This document shows, piece after piece, positions 32,550 to 41,993 of a stretch of 64,000 bases of DNA. Below the pieces are notes generated by a model. It was not told where the DNA came from. It was given only the letters and a program-made list of their open reading frames with translations, and did not search any database. Numbering within the stretch: the stretch's first letter is position 1; each line of letters starts with the position of its first letter. The stretch is from Macrococcoides epidermidis (GTDB taxonomy: Bacteria; Bacillota; Bacilli; Staphylococcales; Staphylococcaceae): the NCBI RefSeq assembly GCF_042659445.1, contig NZ_JBHSSR010000002.1; one strand, given 5' to 3'. Made by a program: the position numbers and the translations under genes.

Positions 32550-33680
32550 TTGAACGCAGTATTAATCGTATTATTTATGGGACTCATCGGTGCACTTATC
32601 GGTGGATTTACAAATTATATCGCAATAAAGATGTTATTTAGACCATTTGAACCAAAATTTTTATTTGGTAAACAATTACCGTTTACACCAGGACTCATTC
32701 CAAAACGTCGTAACGAATTGTCAGTTAAGATGGGAGAAATGGTAACAGAACATTTACTCACGCCAGAAATCTTTAAAGAAAAGTTGATGACCCCGCAAAC
32801 AGAAAGGTTTATTAAAGACTTTATCGTACGTCAGATTCAGACGTTAAAGACAGGACAATATTCAGTCGACGATTTTGCACGACGCTTTAATATAGATGTA
32901 AGTGCGCTCGGCAATGAGAAACTACGTCTTCAACTTTCGCAAGTCATCGATCACGCAATTTTAACGCACAAAAATGAACCAATAGCAAATTTATTACCCG
33001 CTGATTTACGTGGGAAGATTGATACACAAGTTGAAAGTTTGCCGCCAATGATCATGCAAAAATTACGTGACTATGTTAATTCAGCAAAAGGGTATGATGA
33101 TATGATGCAAATGATCGATCGTTTCTTTTTGGAAAAAGGTCGCGTTGTCAGCATGATTCAAATGTTTATGACGAAAGAGATGATTGCAGATCGTGTTATT
33201 AAAGAATTTAATGCATTAAGTAGAGAAGAAAAGTTAAACAATATCATCGCTACTGAAGTAAATCGTGAATATCATCTGTTGTTAACTAAACAACCGTCTA
33301 ACTTTATCAGTAACCAGGAAATAGACACGATTAAAGAAAATTTAATCGAGCAAATCATCGCTCAAGTGGATTTAAAACGCTATACTTCTACACCACTCGT
33401 CACACTTGCACCAAAAGCTTTTGAATATATGGAAGATGAAGGCAGCGACAGATTTGTGCATTATGCAATCTCTAAAACATCAGATAATATTGCTGAAATT
33501 TTAGAGAAAGTACATATCGCGGAAATCGTCAAACAGCAGATTGATAACTTCGAATTATCGTTTTTAGAGCGACTCGTTATTGAAATATCAAACAAGGAAT
33601 TAAAGATGATTACATTTTTAGGCTTCCTGCTCGGAGGCATTATCGGTTTAGTACAAGGTGTAATCGCTCTCTTTGTATAA
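32550..33680 (+). CDS. DUF445 membrane protein (YheB-like)
   Basis: 376 residues. Membrane anchors at both ends (LIVLFMGLIGALIGGFTNYI and FLGFLLGGIIGLVQGVIALF) with a long helical middle. TNYIAIKMLFRPFEPKFLFG and PFTPGLIPKRRNELSVKMGEMV are the diagnostic DUF445 N-terminal motifs. In Bacillus YheB is a sporulation-associated membrane protein of unknown role; this organism does not sporulate, so a general envelope role is likely. TTG start after AGAGGTGG. The ylbF-like gene follows. Confidence 0.85.
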   Translation: MNAVLIVLFMGLIGALIGGFTNYIAIKMLFRPFEPKFLFGKQLPFTPGLIPKRRNELSVKMGEMVTEHLLTPEIFKEKLMTPQTERFIKDFIVRQIQTLKTGQYSVDDFARRFNIDVSALGNEKLRLQLSQVIDHAILTHKNEPIANLLPADLRGKIDTQVESLPPMIMQKLRDYVNSAKGYDDMMQMIDRFFLEKGRVVSMIQMFMTKEMIADRVIKEFNALSREEKLNNIIATEVNREYHLLLTKQPSNFISNQEIDTIKENLIEQIIAQVDLKRYTSTPLVTLAPKAFEYMEDEGSDRFVHYAISKTSDNIAEILEKVHIAEIVKQQIDNFELSFLERLVIEISNKELKMITFLGFLLGGIIGLVQGVIALFV

Positions 33681-33747
33681 TGAGCGCCGTTTATGGTATA
33701 TTTATTACGAACAATTAAATTATGTGTAAATTCAAAGGAGAATGATT

Positions 33748-34116
33748 ATGTCAGTTAATATTTATGATGAAGCAAACCGTTTAGAAAGCGCATTACGTCA
33801 AAGCGACGAATACAATGCGATTAAAGAACATTACTCTGCAGTAAACAATAACCCTGAATCAAAGAAAATCTTTGATGATTTCAGAAAGATTCAGTTAAAT
33901 TTACAGGAAAAACAAATGTCTGGTCAGGAAATTACAGAAGACGATTTAAATGCAGCACAGTCAACTGCTGAATTAATCGAAAAAGATGAAAACATTTCTA
34001 AATTAATGGAAGCAGAACAAAAAATGAGCTTCATGATTCAGGAAATTAATCGTGTTATCATGAAACCTTTAGAAGAATTATATGGCGTACAAACTGAAGA
34101 TACGCCTGAAGCTTAA
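33748..34116 (+). CDS. YlbF/YmcA-family protein (YheA-like)
   Basis: About 122 residues, all helical and acidic. It begins MSVNIYDEANRLESALRQSD, and the block FDDFRKIQLNLQEKQMSGQE with the C-terminal INRVIMKPLEELYG are the YlbF-family marks. Relatives form part of the Y-complex that directs RNase Y, but the YheA branch has no known function. ATG at 33748, 8 nt after AAAGGAG, is preferred over the one at 33742. The terminator overlaps the next gene's leader. Confidence 0.83.
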   Translation: MSVNIYDEANRLESALRQSDEYNAIKEHYSAVNNNPESKKIFDDFRKIQLNLQEKQMSGQEITEDDLNAAQSTAELIEKDENISKLMEAEQKMSFMIQEINRVIMKPLEELYGVQTEDTPEA

Positions 34117-34161
34117 TTGCTAAAATTTAAGCTTTCAAGTACAATAATTAAATAAATTATC

Positions 34162-34200
34162 AAATAAACAAAAAGTGATATGCTTTTTGTTTATTTTTTT
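34162..34200 (+). terminator. Terminator of the ylbF-like gene
   Basis: Stem AAATAAACAAAAAG/CTTTTTGTTTATTT followed by T-run. Confidence 0.75.
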
Positions 34201-34212
34201 GTGAGGGATACA

Positions 34213-35676
34213 ATGAAGTTTTATTTAAAACATGAACAGTTCGATTCAATTCAACTCTATATTAAAAATATCATCAATCTGTATTTTGAAGAAAGCTACT
34301 TATTTGAAGGTGTTGGAGATAATCAGATCAATCTTAATATCGAGCAAAAAGATGAAACAACTGTTACGACAACAATGACCATAAATGGTAAAACATATAC
34401 GCAATCTGCAAAAAGAAATGGTGTTACAAAGCGCGATATGAAACAGGCGCTTGGTGAGACTTTAATTACGATATTAACTGATCATACAGGCATTGTTCAA
34501 AGCTGGGGAACACTGACTGGCATAAGACCGACGAAACTATACCATAAATATTATAGACAAGGACTAACCCATGAAGAAATTACGAAAATATTGGTACGTG
34601 ATTATTTAATTTCCCTTGAGAAAATTGACTTGATGAGAGATATCGTACACACACAATTAACTGCTATGCCTGATCTTTATCAGCTTGAACGTGAAGTAAG
34701 TATTTATATCGGAATTCCTTTCTGTCCGACTAAATGTGCATACTGTACATTCCCAGCATATGCAATACGTGTATTTAAAGATCAGGTACCAGAATTTTTA
34801 GTAGGATTAATACACGAAATAAAGCATACTGCAGCATGGTTAAAAGATAATGATATTAAAGTGACTTCTATCTACTTTGGTGGTGGTACACCGACGTCGA
34901 TTGAACCGAACGATCTATCGTTGCTGCTTGAAACAGTATACACATCATTTGACATGACGCATGTACGTGAAGTTACAGTGGAAGCAGGACGTCCCGATAC
35001 GATTGATACGGAAACGCTGGATGTACTTAATCATTATGATATCGACCGCATCAGTATTAATCCACAAAGCTTTACAGACGCTACTTTAAAAGCGATTGGA
35101 CGCCATCATAGTGTTCAGGAAACGATTGATAAGTTTCAACTATCACGCGCACACCATATGAATAATATTAATATGGACTTAATTATCGGATTACCAAATG
35201 AAACACGCGTTGAAGTGGAAAACTCTTTACAGGAGACGAAAAAATTAAATCCAGAGTCATTAACGGTACATACGTTGAGCTTTAAAACAGCGAGTGAGAT
35301 GACACGTAATAAAGCAAAGTATCCAGTGGCGCCAAGAGATGAAATCATTCATATGATGAACATGACAAGGCAATTTGCTATAGAAAATGATTATATTCCG
35401 TATTATTTATATCGTCAGAAAAACATACTTGGAAATCTTGAGAACATTGGTTATTCTAAACAGGACGAAGCTTCGTTATATAATATTTTGATCATGGAAG
35501 AAGTCCAAACTATTATTGGACTGGGTTGTGGTGCATCAAGCAAGCTTATCGATCCTGTTACCGGTAAGATTGAAAACTTTTTAAATCCAAAAGACCCGAA
35601 ATCATATAACAATAGTTATGAAAGTTATACAGATAAAAAGATTGAAAAATTAACGCAATGTTACACAAGCATCTAA
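34213..35676 (+). CDS. hemZ: Coproporphyrinogen dehydrogenase-like radical SAM protein
   Basis: 487 residues. The radical SAM cluster motif C171-x3-C175-x2-C178 is in GIPFCPTKCAYCTFPAY. IYFGGGTPTS, VEAGRPDTID and ISINPQSFTDATLKAIGRHH match the HemN/HemZ family. The N-terminal 165 residues are HemZ-specific. Firmicutes mainly use the coproporphyrin path, so the physiological role of HemZ here is uncertain; it might work anaerobically or be a haem chaperone. Start ATG at 34213 after GAGGGATA; an ATG at 34180 lies in the preceding terminator. Confidence 0.83.
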   Translation: MKFYLKHEQFDSIQLYIKNIINLYFEESYLFEGVGDNQINLNIEQKDETTVTTTMTINGKTYTQSAKRNGVTKRDMKQALGETLITILTDHTGIVQSWGTLTGIRPTKLYHKYYRQGLTHEEITKILVRDYLISLEKIDLMRDIVHTQLTAMPDLYQLEREVSIYIGIPFCPTKCAYCTFPAYAIRVFKDQVPEFLVGLIHEIKHTAAWLKDNDIKVTSIYFGGGTPTSIEPNDLSLLLETVYTSFDMTHVREVTVEAGRPDTIDTETLDVLNHYDIDRISINPQSFTDATLKAIGRHHSVQETIDKFQLSRAHHMNNINMDLIIGLPNETRVEVENSLQETKKLNPESLTVHTLSFKTASEMTRNKAKYPVAPRDEIIHMMNMTRQFAIENDYIPYYLYRQKNILGNLENIGYSKQDEASLYNILIMEEVQTIIGLGCGASSKLIDPVTGKIENFLNPKDPKSYNNSYESYTDKKIEKLTQCYTSI

Positions 35677-35703
35677 TGTGATATCACCTTAGATGCTTTT
35701 TTT
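35667..35703 (+). terminator. Terminator of hemZ
   Basis: Stem AAGCATCTAA/TTAGATGCTT, including the stop codon, then a seven-T run. Confidence 0.82.
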
Positions 35704-35772
35704 CGACTTGTCTAACAATTTTATATGATTTAATGTAAAATATGATGTAACAAGAAAAGTGAGGTACTGCTT

Positions 35773-36951
35773 ATGGTAAAATTTATCCACTGTTCAGACT
35801 TATTACTAGACGAGCCATTTGATTTAAAAAGTAACTTGCCGGAACATATTATGCAGGATGTATATCGAGCAAGCTTTGAAAGTTTTAAAAATTTAGTTGA
35901 TGATGCAATAGAGTTGAAAATTGATTTTATACTTATTAGTGGGAACTTATATTCGAGTAAAAATAGAAATATTAGAGCCGATAAATTTATTGAACAGCAA
36001 TTTGAACGATTAAATCAAGCACATATTTTTGTGTATTACATTGCTGGTACTGAAGATAGGTTATCTCAAAAGTCTTATACAAAGTATCCGGAAAATGTCG
36101 TTGTATTCTCTGAAGATGTACAGTCATACGAGCTGATTACGCATAACGGACAAAGAGTGTTTATTCATGGATTTAGCTATAAAGAACATACAACTTATGA
36201 AAATAAATTAGACAGTTATCCAGTGAATGAAGTGGATCAATCCATTCATATCGGAATGCTGCATGGAATTCATCATAAGATTAAAGGCTTCAATGCTACA
36301 GAGTTTAGAATAGAGGATTTAAACGAAAAATTATATCATTACTGGGCATTAGGACATTTACCATATAAGAAACGTCTTAATGATCTGCCTGAAATCCATT
36401 ATCCTGGCAAGATGCAAGGCGCATGTTTCTCTGATACTGGTCGAAAAGGGTATCTTTACGTTGAAGGTGATCATACAACACTTGACGTTAAATTTATTCC
36501 GACAGAACACATCCGTTTTGAACATGTAACGTTAACATTAAATGAAACCGGCAAACATGCCATCTATCAGGATATTACTGATTTTAAGCATAGTATAAGA
36601 AGTTCAGGGAAAAGTATGTATCAGTTAAAGCTCGTTAATCCATTTGAAACATTAATTGACAGCCATTTAATACAAAGTATTCTCAAGCAAGTACAAATGT
36701 ATGAATCAAATGAATCACAATTTGTCTGGATCGATGACATCGAGCTTGAGCAGACATTTGAAGTACATACGCTAGCCAGTGAATTCAATACAGAGCATTT
36801 AGAGAACGAAGCGTTATTTAATCAGGCACGTGTACCGATACAGCAATCAAGTGTTGAACGATACGCAGATGATATAAGTTTTGATGTGCATCAAACGTTA
36901 CTTAATCACGGCGAATCAAGATTAAAGTTAATGATGAGGGATGAATCATGA
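35773..36951 (+). CDS. yhaO: YhaO-type nuclease subunit with degenerate active site
   Basis: 392 residues, aligned by eye with the Mre11/SbcD-like YhaO family. The usual metal ligands are mostly gone: FIHCSDLLLDEPF has Leu11 for the DxH histidine, ISGNLYS has Asn58 and Ser61 for GDxxD, AGTEDRL has Thr93-Glu94 for GNHD, and ALGHLPYK has Pro197 for GHxH. Asp9, His164 and His195 remain. Catalysis therefore looks lost while the fold and the operon with yhaN are kept. The 3' end overlaps yhaN by 4 bp. It probably has a structural or regulatory role. Confidence 0.82.
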   Translation: MVKFIHCSDLLLDEPFDLKSNLPEHIMQDVYRASFESFKNLVDDAIELKIDFILISGNLYSSKNRNIRADKFIEQQFERLNQAHIFVYYIAGTEDRLSQKSYTKYPENVVVFSEDVQSYELITHNGQRVFIHGFSYKEHTTYENKLDSYPVNEVDQSIHIGMLHGIHHKIKGFNATEFRIEDLNEKLYHYWALGHLPYKKRLNDLPEIHYPGKMQGACFSDTGRKGYLYVEGDHTTLDVKFIPTEHIRFEHVTLTLNETGKHAIYQDITDFKHSIRSSGKSMYQLKLVNPFETLIDSHLIQSILKQVQMYESNESQFVWIDDIELEQTFEVHTLASEFNTEHLENEALFNQARVPIQQSSVERYADDISFDVHQTLLNHGESRLKLMMRDES

Positions 36952-39872
36952 AGATAAGATCACTTGAAATATATGGATACGGCAGATTAGAACATCGAAA
37001 ATTTGATATTCATTCAGACTTTATTCAGATTTATGGTGAGAACGAAACTGGAAAATCAACGATGCAGGCGTTTATCCATGCTTTATTATTTGGATTCCCT
37101 AAAGATGGGGAATATGAACCGAGACTTGAGCCGAGATTTTCACCGCAATACGGAGGTAAGATGACGCTTGAATTACAAACAGGCGAGATGGTAACGATTG
37201 AACGCAACTACGTACATCAAAAAGAAGAAGCGACAATATTGCTTGATGGTAAACAAAAAGATGTGCAATGGTTAAATCAGTTATTAAACCACATTTCAAA
37301 AGAAACGTATAAAAATATTTTTTCATTTGATGTATTAGGATTACAGGAAGTGCATCGCAAACTGACTGAAGATAAATTACAGGCGTATCTTTTGCAAGCT
37401 GGAGCTTTTGGCAGTACTGAGTTTACGCAGATGACAGAACATATTAAACAGGAAAAATCACGATTATTAAATGATGACGTTTCGGGTGAAATAAATAAAG
37501 CAACGGAAGCATTACAAGTTCTAGAATCTCAAATTCGTCAAAAAGATCTTCTGTTTGAAACGTATGATACATTACTGTCTGAACAAGATAAATTAAGTCG
37601 CGAGTCTGATGAATATAAGACACATCTTAAAGAACTTAATCAAGTATTACAACGTAAACAACGTGAAATCGCATTTCACGATCAAGCGAAAGAATGGAAA
37701 GCACTCGAACACAAATTGAATATCACACCGCCAACTTTCCCCGAGCAGGGGATTGACCGATTTGAAGCGCTTAAGAAACAGCAGCGTCAAGTTAATCGCG
37801 ACCTACAACTACGTCAGGAAAGACTCAATCAGCTCACAGTAGAAAACAGCACGATACAATTGCTGGAGAATCCAGTAATAGAACAATCGAATGACTTGTT
37901 GAAACAAGAACAGTCATATCGGAACTATCAATCAGATCTTTCTCACCATTCAAAGATGATCGATCAGCTGACAAACGAACAGGCAACTTTGATGAAAGAT
38001 ATTGGCTGGGAGGAGTATCATCTCGTAGATGCAGGTCCATCAGTAAATGAACAAGCAAGTTTAACAATCAATCAACTCGAAAAAGATTCACTTGAAAAGT
38101 CACAGATCGATCGAGAGATTAATTTTGTTAAAGATACGATTGCTAAAAAAGAACAGGCACTACATGATCTGGAACATGTAAAGGTACATGATGAGCGTTT
38201 CGAAAAATCTTTACAACTTGAAAAGAGCAAGACTGATTTAATAGATAAAACAAAGCTTTACGATACGATGAAAGAAGAAGCAGCAGCGTTTGAAGCAAAA
38301 CAGTTAAAACAATATAAACTTCAGCAAGGTAGTCTTTTGTTAATGATGTTATTGTTTATCGGTGGAGCAATCTATTCATTTTTAATACCGCAATATATCG
38401 TGCTGGGTGTATTTTGTGTGTTAACTGTAATTACAATCGTCATGTTGATGATGAACAAAAAACCAGATTTACATTTCAATCAATCTTTAGCGCAGGAAGT
38501 ATCTGATCTTAATCTAAAAGTAAAAGATTTGCAGGATAACTTCGATTTATCCTTTGATCTGGAAGAACAACGCTTAATCAGACAGCGTATGAGTGAAGGT
38601 AAGCGTGAAATAGCTCGCGAAAAAAATCGATATCATCAGTTAAATCACAGTTTACAAGATATTAATAAGCGTATTGAACAATCGACTTCAACATTACAAA
38701 ATATAAGAACAAAACTAAATTTACCAGAAGATTATCTGGTGACTCGACTTACACTCGCCATCAAACAAATTAATAAGATAAATGCATTGGCAATAGAATT
38801 AGAAACATTGAATGGTAAACATAAAGCTACCGAGCAACATATATTACAATTTAACGAAGCTTTTAATCGATTCAAACAAACAGTACCGGTTGATTTAAAT
38901 ATCGACAGCTTATTCCATGATTTAAAGACGATGCAGACGAAAGATGAGAAGAATAAGTTTCAGTTTAATAAGAATAATGATCAGATCGCACTGTTAAATA
39001 AAGAGATTGCAATTATGCAGGAACAATTATTACAGTTCAATAATGAATTACAGACACTTTTCGATGAAGCTAAGGTAAGCAATGAATCAGAATATTATGC
39101 TCAGGAAAAAATATTTAACAATTATCATCGTGATTTAACTCAATTTGATCAATTAAGTCGTTCACTTACTGAACAAGGCTTCTCATATGACGATAATACG
39201 GCGTTAAGTTATGTTACAACGATTGACTTAGTAGCGCAACAAAATGCTATTGAAGCACATATTGAACAGTTAAGGCAAGACTTAGCGCAAGTGAAAGAAA
39301 GATTAACAGTAATACACGAGCAAATGGAAACAATCGCGAGTGATGATAGTTTGTCCCGTCTAAAATATGAATTACAGATTAAGAAAAATCAATTAAATAC
39401 ATTGATATATGATTTTACGGCGGTCAATTATATTGAAACATTGATTGACGCACATATTGAAGCTGTTAAAGAAAAAAGACTACCATATGTTATCAGTGAT
39501 GCAACTAAGATATTTAAGTATTTGACTGAAGATAGATATATACAAGTCCTGTATAAAGATCAACACCTTGTTGTCAAAGCGAGCGATGGTCAAGTTTATC
39601 ATCCGACGGAATTATCGCAATCAACGAAAGAAATACTGTATATTGCATTGCGACTAAGTTTAATCCAGTCGCTTAATAAATATTATCCGTTCCCAATTAT
39701 TATTGATGATGCATTTGTGCATTTTGATAGAACAAGACGTGAGCGTATATTAGAATATATGATGAAGTTAAAATCTAACCAAATTATTTATTACACTTGT
39801 AATAGATCAACTGTGGTTACAAACAAAAATACCATTACACTAGAGAGAATAAATAAGGAGGTTAAAAAATGA
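36948..39872 (+). CDS. yhaN: YhaN-type SMC/SbcC-like ATPase with membrane hairpin
   Basis: 974 residues. Walker A is GENETGKS (residues 30-37), and Walker B is IIIDDAFVHFD near residue 917, with an ABC-like signature LSQSTKEILYIALRLS before it. Between them are long coiled coils. Unlike canonical SbcC, the apex at about residues 460-502 is two membrane helices (SLLLMMLLFIGGAIYSFLI and IVLGVFCVLTVITIVMLMM), which would anchor the arm in the membrane. It probably acts with YhaO at DNA ends near the membrane. It overlaps both neighbours by 4 bp. Confidence 0.87.
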   Translation: MKIRSLEIYGYGRLEHRKFDIHSDFIQIYGENETGKSTMQAFIHALLFGFPKDGEYEPRLEPRFSPQYGGKMTLELQTGEMVTIERNYVHQKEEATILLDGKQKDVQWLNQLLNHISKETYKNIFSFDVLGLQEVHRKLTEDKLQAYLLQAGAFGSTEFTQMTEHIKQEKSRLLNDDVSGEINKATEALQVLESQIRQKDLLFETYDTLLSEQDKLSRESDEYKTHLKELNQVLQRKQREIAFHDQAKEWKALEHKLNITPPTFPEQGIDRFEALKKQQRQVNRDLQLRQERLNQLTVENSTIQLLENPVIEQSNDLLKQEQSYRNYQSDLSHHSKMIDQLTNEQATLMKDIGWEEYHLVDAGPSVNEQASLTINQLEKDSLEKSQIDREINFVKDTIAKKEQALHDLEHVKVHDERFEKSLQLEKSKTDLIDKTKLYDTMKEEAAAFEAKQLKQYKLQQGSLLLMMLLFIGGAIYSFLIPQYIVLGVFCVLTVITIVMLMMNKKPDLHFNQSLAQEVSDLNLKVKDLQDNFDLSFDLEEQRLIRQRMSEGKREIAREKNRYHQLNHSLQDINKRIEQSTSTLQNIRTKLNLPEDYLVTRLTLAIKQINKINALAIELETLNGKHKATEQHILQFNEAFNRFKQTVPVDLNIDSLFHDLKTMQTKDEKNKFQFNKNNDQIALLNKEIAIMQEQLLQFNNELQTLFDEAKVSNESEYYAQEKIFNNYHRDLTQFDQLSRSLTEQGFSYDDNTALSYVTTIDLVAQQNAIEAHIEQLRQDLAQVKERLTVIHEQMETIASDDSLSRLKYELQIKKNQLNTLIYDFTAVNYIETLIDAHIEAVKEKRLPYVISDATKIFKYLTEDRYIQVLYKDQHLVVKASDGQVYHPTELSQSTKEILYIALRLSLIQSLNKYYPFPIIIDDAFVHFDRTRRERILEYMMKLKSNQIIYYTCNRSTVVTNKNTITLERINKEVKK

Positions 39873-40810
39873 GAACCATTGAAACATTAAAACCTGGTGC
39901 TGCTGTTGATAACTACTTTTTAATTCATAAAGCAATTCAAGGCGTAACAGGACAAGGGAAACCTTATTTAACGTTATATCTTAAAGATAAAAGTGGAGAT
40001 TTAGAAGCGAAAGTATGGACTGTCACTGAAGACGATATAAAAGCACTCACACCTGAAACTTTAGTGAGAATTAAAGGTGATGTTATAGATTATCGTGGCA
40101 GAATTCAGATGAAGGTCAATCAGTTTAAAGTAGCGACACCTGAAGATGGTGTGAAGCTTGAGCACTTTTTAGAATCAGCACCACTTAGTGAAGATGATAT
40201 GATGAATGACCTGATGGACTATCTGCTTGAAATTGAGAATGCGAAGTTACAACGTGTGACGCGTTTATTATTAAAGAAATATCAAAATGAATTTATGACA
40301 TTCCCAGCTGCGAGTAGCAATCATCATAACTTCGTTTCAGGATTGTTATATCACGTGCTGACGATGTTAAAGCAGGCGAAAGCATTATGTGATATTTATC
40401 CATCACTCAATAAGAGTTTATTATATTCAGGTATTATCCTGCACGATTTGGGTAAAGTTAAAGAATTGTCCGGCCCAGTCGCAACAAGTTATACGGTAGA
40501 AGGAAATCTATTAGGCCACATTTCAATAATGAGTGATGAAGTAGCGAGTATTGCGCGTGAACATAATATTGATGGAGAAGAAATTATGCTGCTTCGTCAC
40601 TTAATCTTAAGTCATCATGGTAAATATGAATATGGTTCACCGAAATTGCCGATGGTAAAAGAAGCGGAGATATTAAACTTTATTGATAATATTGATGCAC
40701 GTATGCAGATGTTTGATAAGCATATGAAAAAAGTAGAGAAGGGTAATTTCTCAGAACGCATTTTTGCACTTGAGAACAGACAATTTTATAAACCCATCAA
40801 TCTGGACTAA
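39869..40810 (+). CDS. yhaM: 3'-5' exoribonuclease YhaM
   Basis: 313 residues. N-terminal OB-fold (about 10-95; GQGKPYLTLYLKDKSGDLEA) and an HD domain (HHNFVSGLLYHVLTML, ILHDLGKVKE, LRHLILSHHGKYEYG, FIDNIDARMQ) as in B. subtilis YhaM and S. aureus Cbf1. It degrades RNA, and single-stranded DNA, from 3' ends with Mn2+. AGGAGG lies before the ATG. Third gene of yhaO-yhaN-yhaM; a large folded repeat element follows. Confidence 0.93.
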   Translation: MRTIETLKPGAAVDNYFLIHKAIQGVTGQGKPYLTLYLKDKSGDLEAKVWTVTEDDIKALTPETLVRIKGDVIDYRGRIQMKVNQFKVATPEDGVKLEHFLESAPLSEDDMMNDLMDYLLEIENAKLQRVTRLLLKKYQNEFMTFPAASSNHHNFVSGLLYHVLTMLKQAKALCDIYPSLNKSLLYSGIILHDLGKVKELSGPVATSYTVEGNLLGHISIMSDEVASIAREHNIDGEEIMLLRHLILSHHGKYEYGSPKLPMVKEAEILNFIDNIDARMQMFDKHMKKVEKGNFSERIFALENRQFYKPINLD

Positions 40811-40831
40811 TGATTGACGAAATAACTTAAA

Positions 40832-40993
40832 AGAGGGTGAGACATAAGTCTTAACCCTCTTCTGTTTAACAGCTTAAAAGGCGGCACAGAAGTTGCCCCT
40901 ACGACAAAACCGGACAAAAACTATAAATCAAAGTGCGATTTATTAGTTTAGTCCGGTTTTTGCTTGTGGCAGAACACTTCTGTCCCAGCCTCT
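40832..40993. repeat. Large imperfect inverted-repeat element
   Basis: The ends AGAGGGTGAGACATAAGT (40832) and ACTTCTGTCCCAGCCTCT (40976-40993) are imperfect reverse complements. Inside are hairpins AAGAGGGT/ACCCTCTT (40831-40861) and AAACCGGAC/GTCCGGTTT (40908-40958). The end sequence resembles the dispersed GGGACAGAA-type intergenic repeat of staphylococci (recalled). It lies between convergent yhaM and prsA. Confidence 0.6.
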
Positions 40994-41000
40994 GTTTAGA

Positions 41001-41927
41001 TTACTGACTTACTTCTGGTGCTTGTGCTGTTAAAATTTGCTCATCAACGATTTTCTTAATGTCTTTATCTTTGTAATCGACATCGTAGTCTTTAAGCAGC
41101 TTTTTGTATGCATCAACCATTAATTTAGGATCTTTTTGAATTTTAGTTTGACGTACTTTTTCTTTTAGACTATTTTTTTGGCTATCGAAATCATCTTGTT
41201 TGTCCGCTAAGATAATGTGGTAACCAAAGTCAGTTTTTACTAAGCCAGAAAGTTCGCCTTCTTTTAATTTAAATAATGCTTTTTCAAATGGTTCAACTGT
41301 TTGTCCTTTAACAACATAGCCTAATGAGCCGCCGTTTGCTTTAGAACCTGTATCACCAGATTCTTTTTTAGCGATCTTAGCGAAGTCAGCTTTGTTTTTC
41401 TTAACTTGTGCTAAGATCTTTTCAGCTTTTGCTTTCGCAGCTTTATCACTTAAACCATCTTTATTCGAATCAGATTTCACTTGAATTAAGATGTGAGATG
41501 CTTTCTTCGCATTTTCTTTTACATCTGCATCCGTTACTTTTACTGTATCTTCTAATAATTTTTTACGGTATTCATCATTCACACGTGTATCTTTATATTG
41601 TTCAACAGTCATTCCTGGTTGTTGCTGTTGCAGAATTTGAAGGAACTGTTTCTCGCCACCGTATTTTTTGATTTCTTCGTCTACAGATTTTTTAATCTTA
41701 TCTGCGTCTACTTTTTTACCATATTTATCTTTTAAAATATCTCCGATTAAAATTTGGAACGCTGTGTTAGCGACTTCAGTTTTGCCCATCTCTTTAATCA
41801 CGTTTGATGTAGTAACATCGCCAGCTTTAGAAGATATTAAAGTTTCACCATTATTGCCACATGCAGATAATCCTAAAACGGATATAGATAATGCTGCAGG
41901 TAGCATTACTTTTTTAAGTTTCGTCAT
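41001..41927 (-). CDS. prsA: Foldase lipoprotein PrsA
   Basis: 308 residues. The signal peptide ends in the lipobox LSAC (Cys23), so the mature protein is anchored outside the membrane. A parvulin-type PpiC domain spans about 140-235 (KKASHILIQVKSD, GDTGSKANGGSLGYV, LVKTDFGYHIILADK), flanked by helical SurA-like arms. It folds secreted proteins after Sec export. AGGAGA lies before the ATG. It is the distal gene of the minus-strand group hpr-DUF3267-prsA but separated by 66 bp, so it may have its own promoter. Confidence 0.95.
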   Translation of the reverse strand: MTKLKKVMLPAALSISVLGLSACGNNGETLISSKAGDVTTSNVIKEMGKTEVANTAFQILIGDILKDKYGKKVDADKIKKSVDEEIKKYGGEKQFLQILQQQQPGMTVEQYKDTRVNDEYRKKLLEDTVKVTDADVKENAKKASHILIQVKSDSNKDGLSDKAAKAKAEKILAQVKKNKADFAKIAKKESGDTGSKANGGSLGYVVKGQTVEPFEKALFKLKEGELSGLVKTDFGYHIILADKQDDFDSQKNSLKEKVRQTKIQKDPKLMVDAYKKLLKDYDVDYKDKDIKKIVDEQILTAQAPEVSQ

Positions 41928-41993
41928 ACATATTCTCCTTTTTACTTACAAATTTCTGTTCTAATATATCACAAAGCAATATTAGATTACAAT

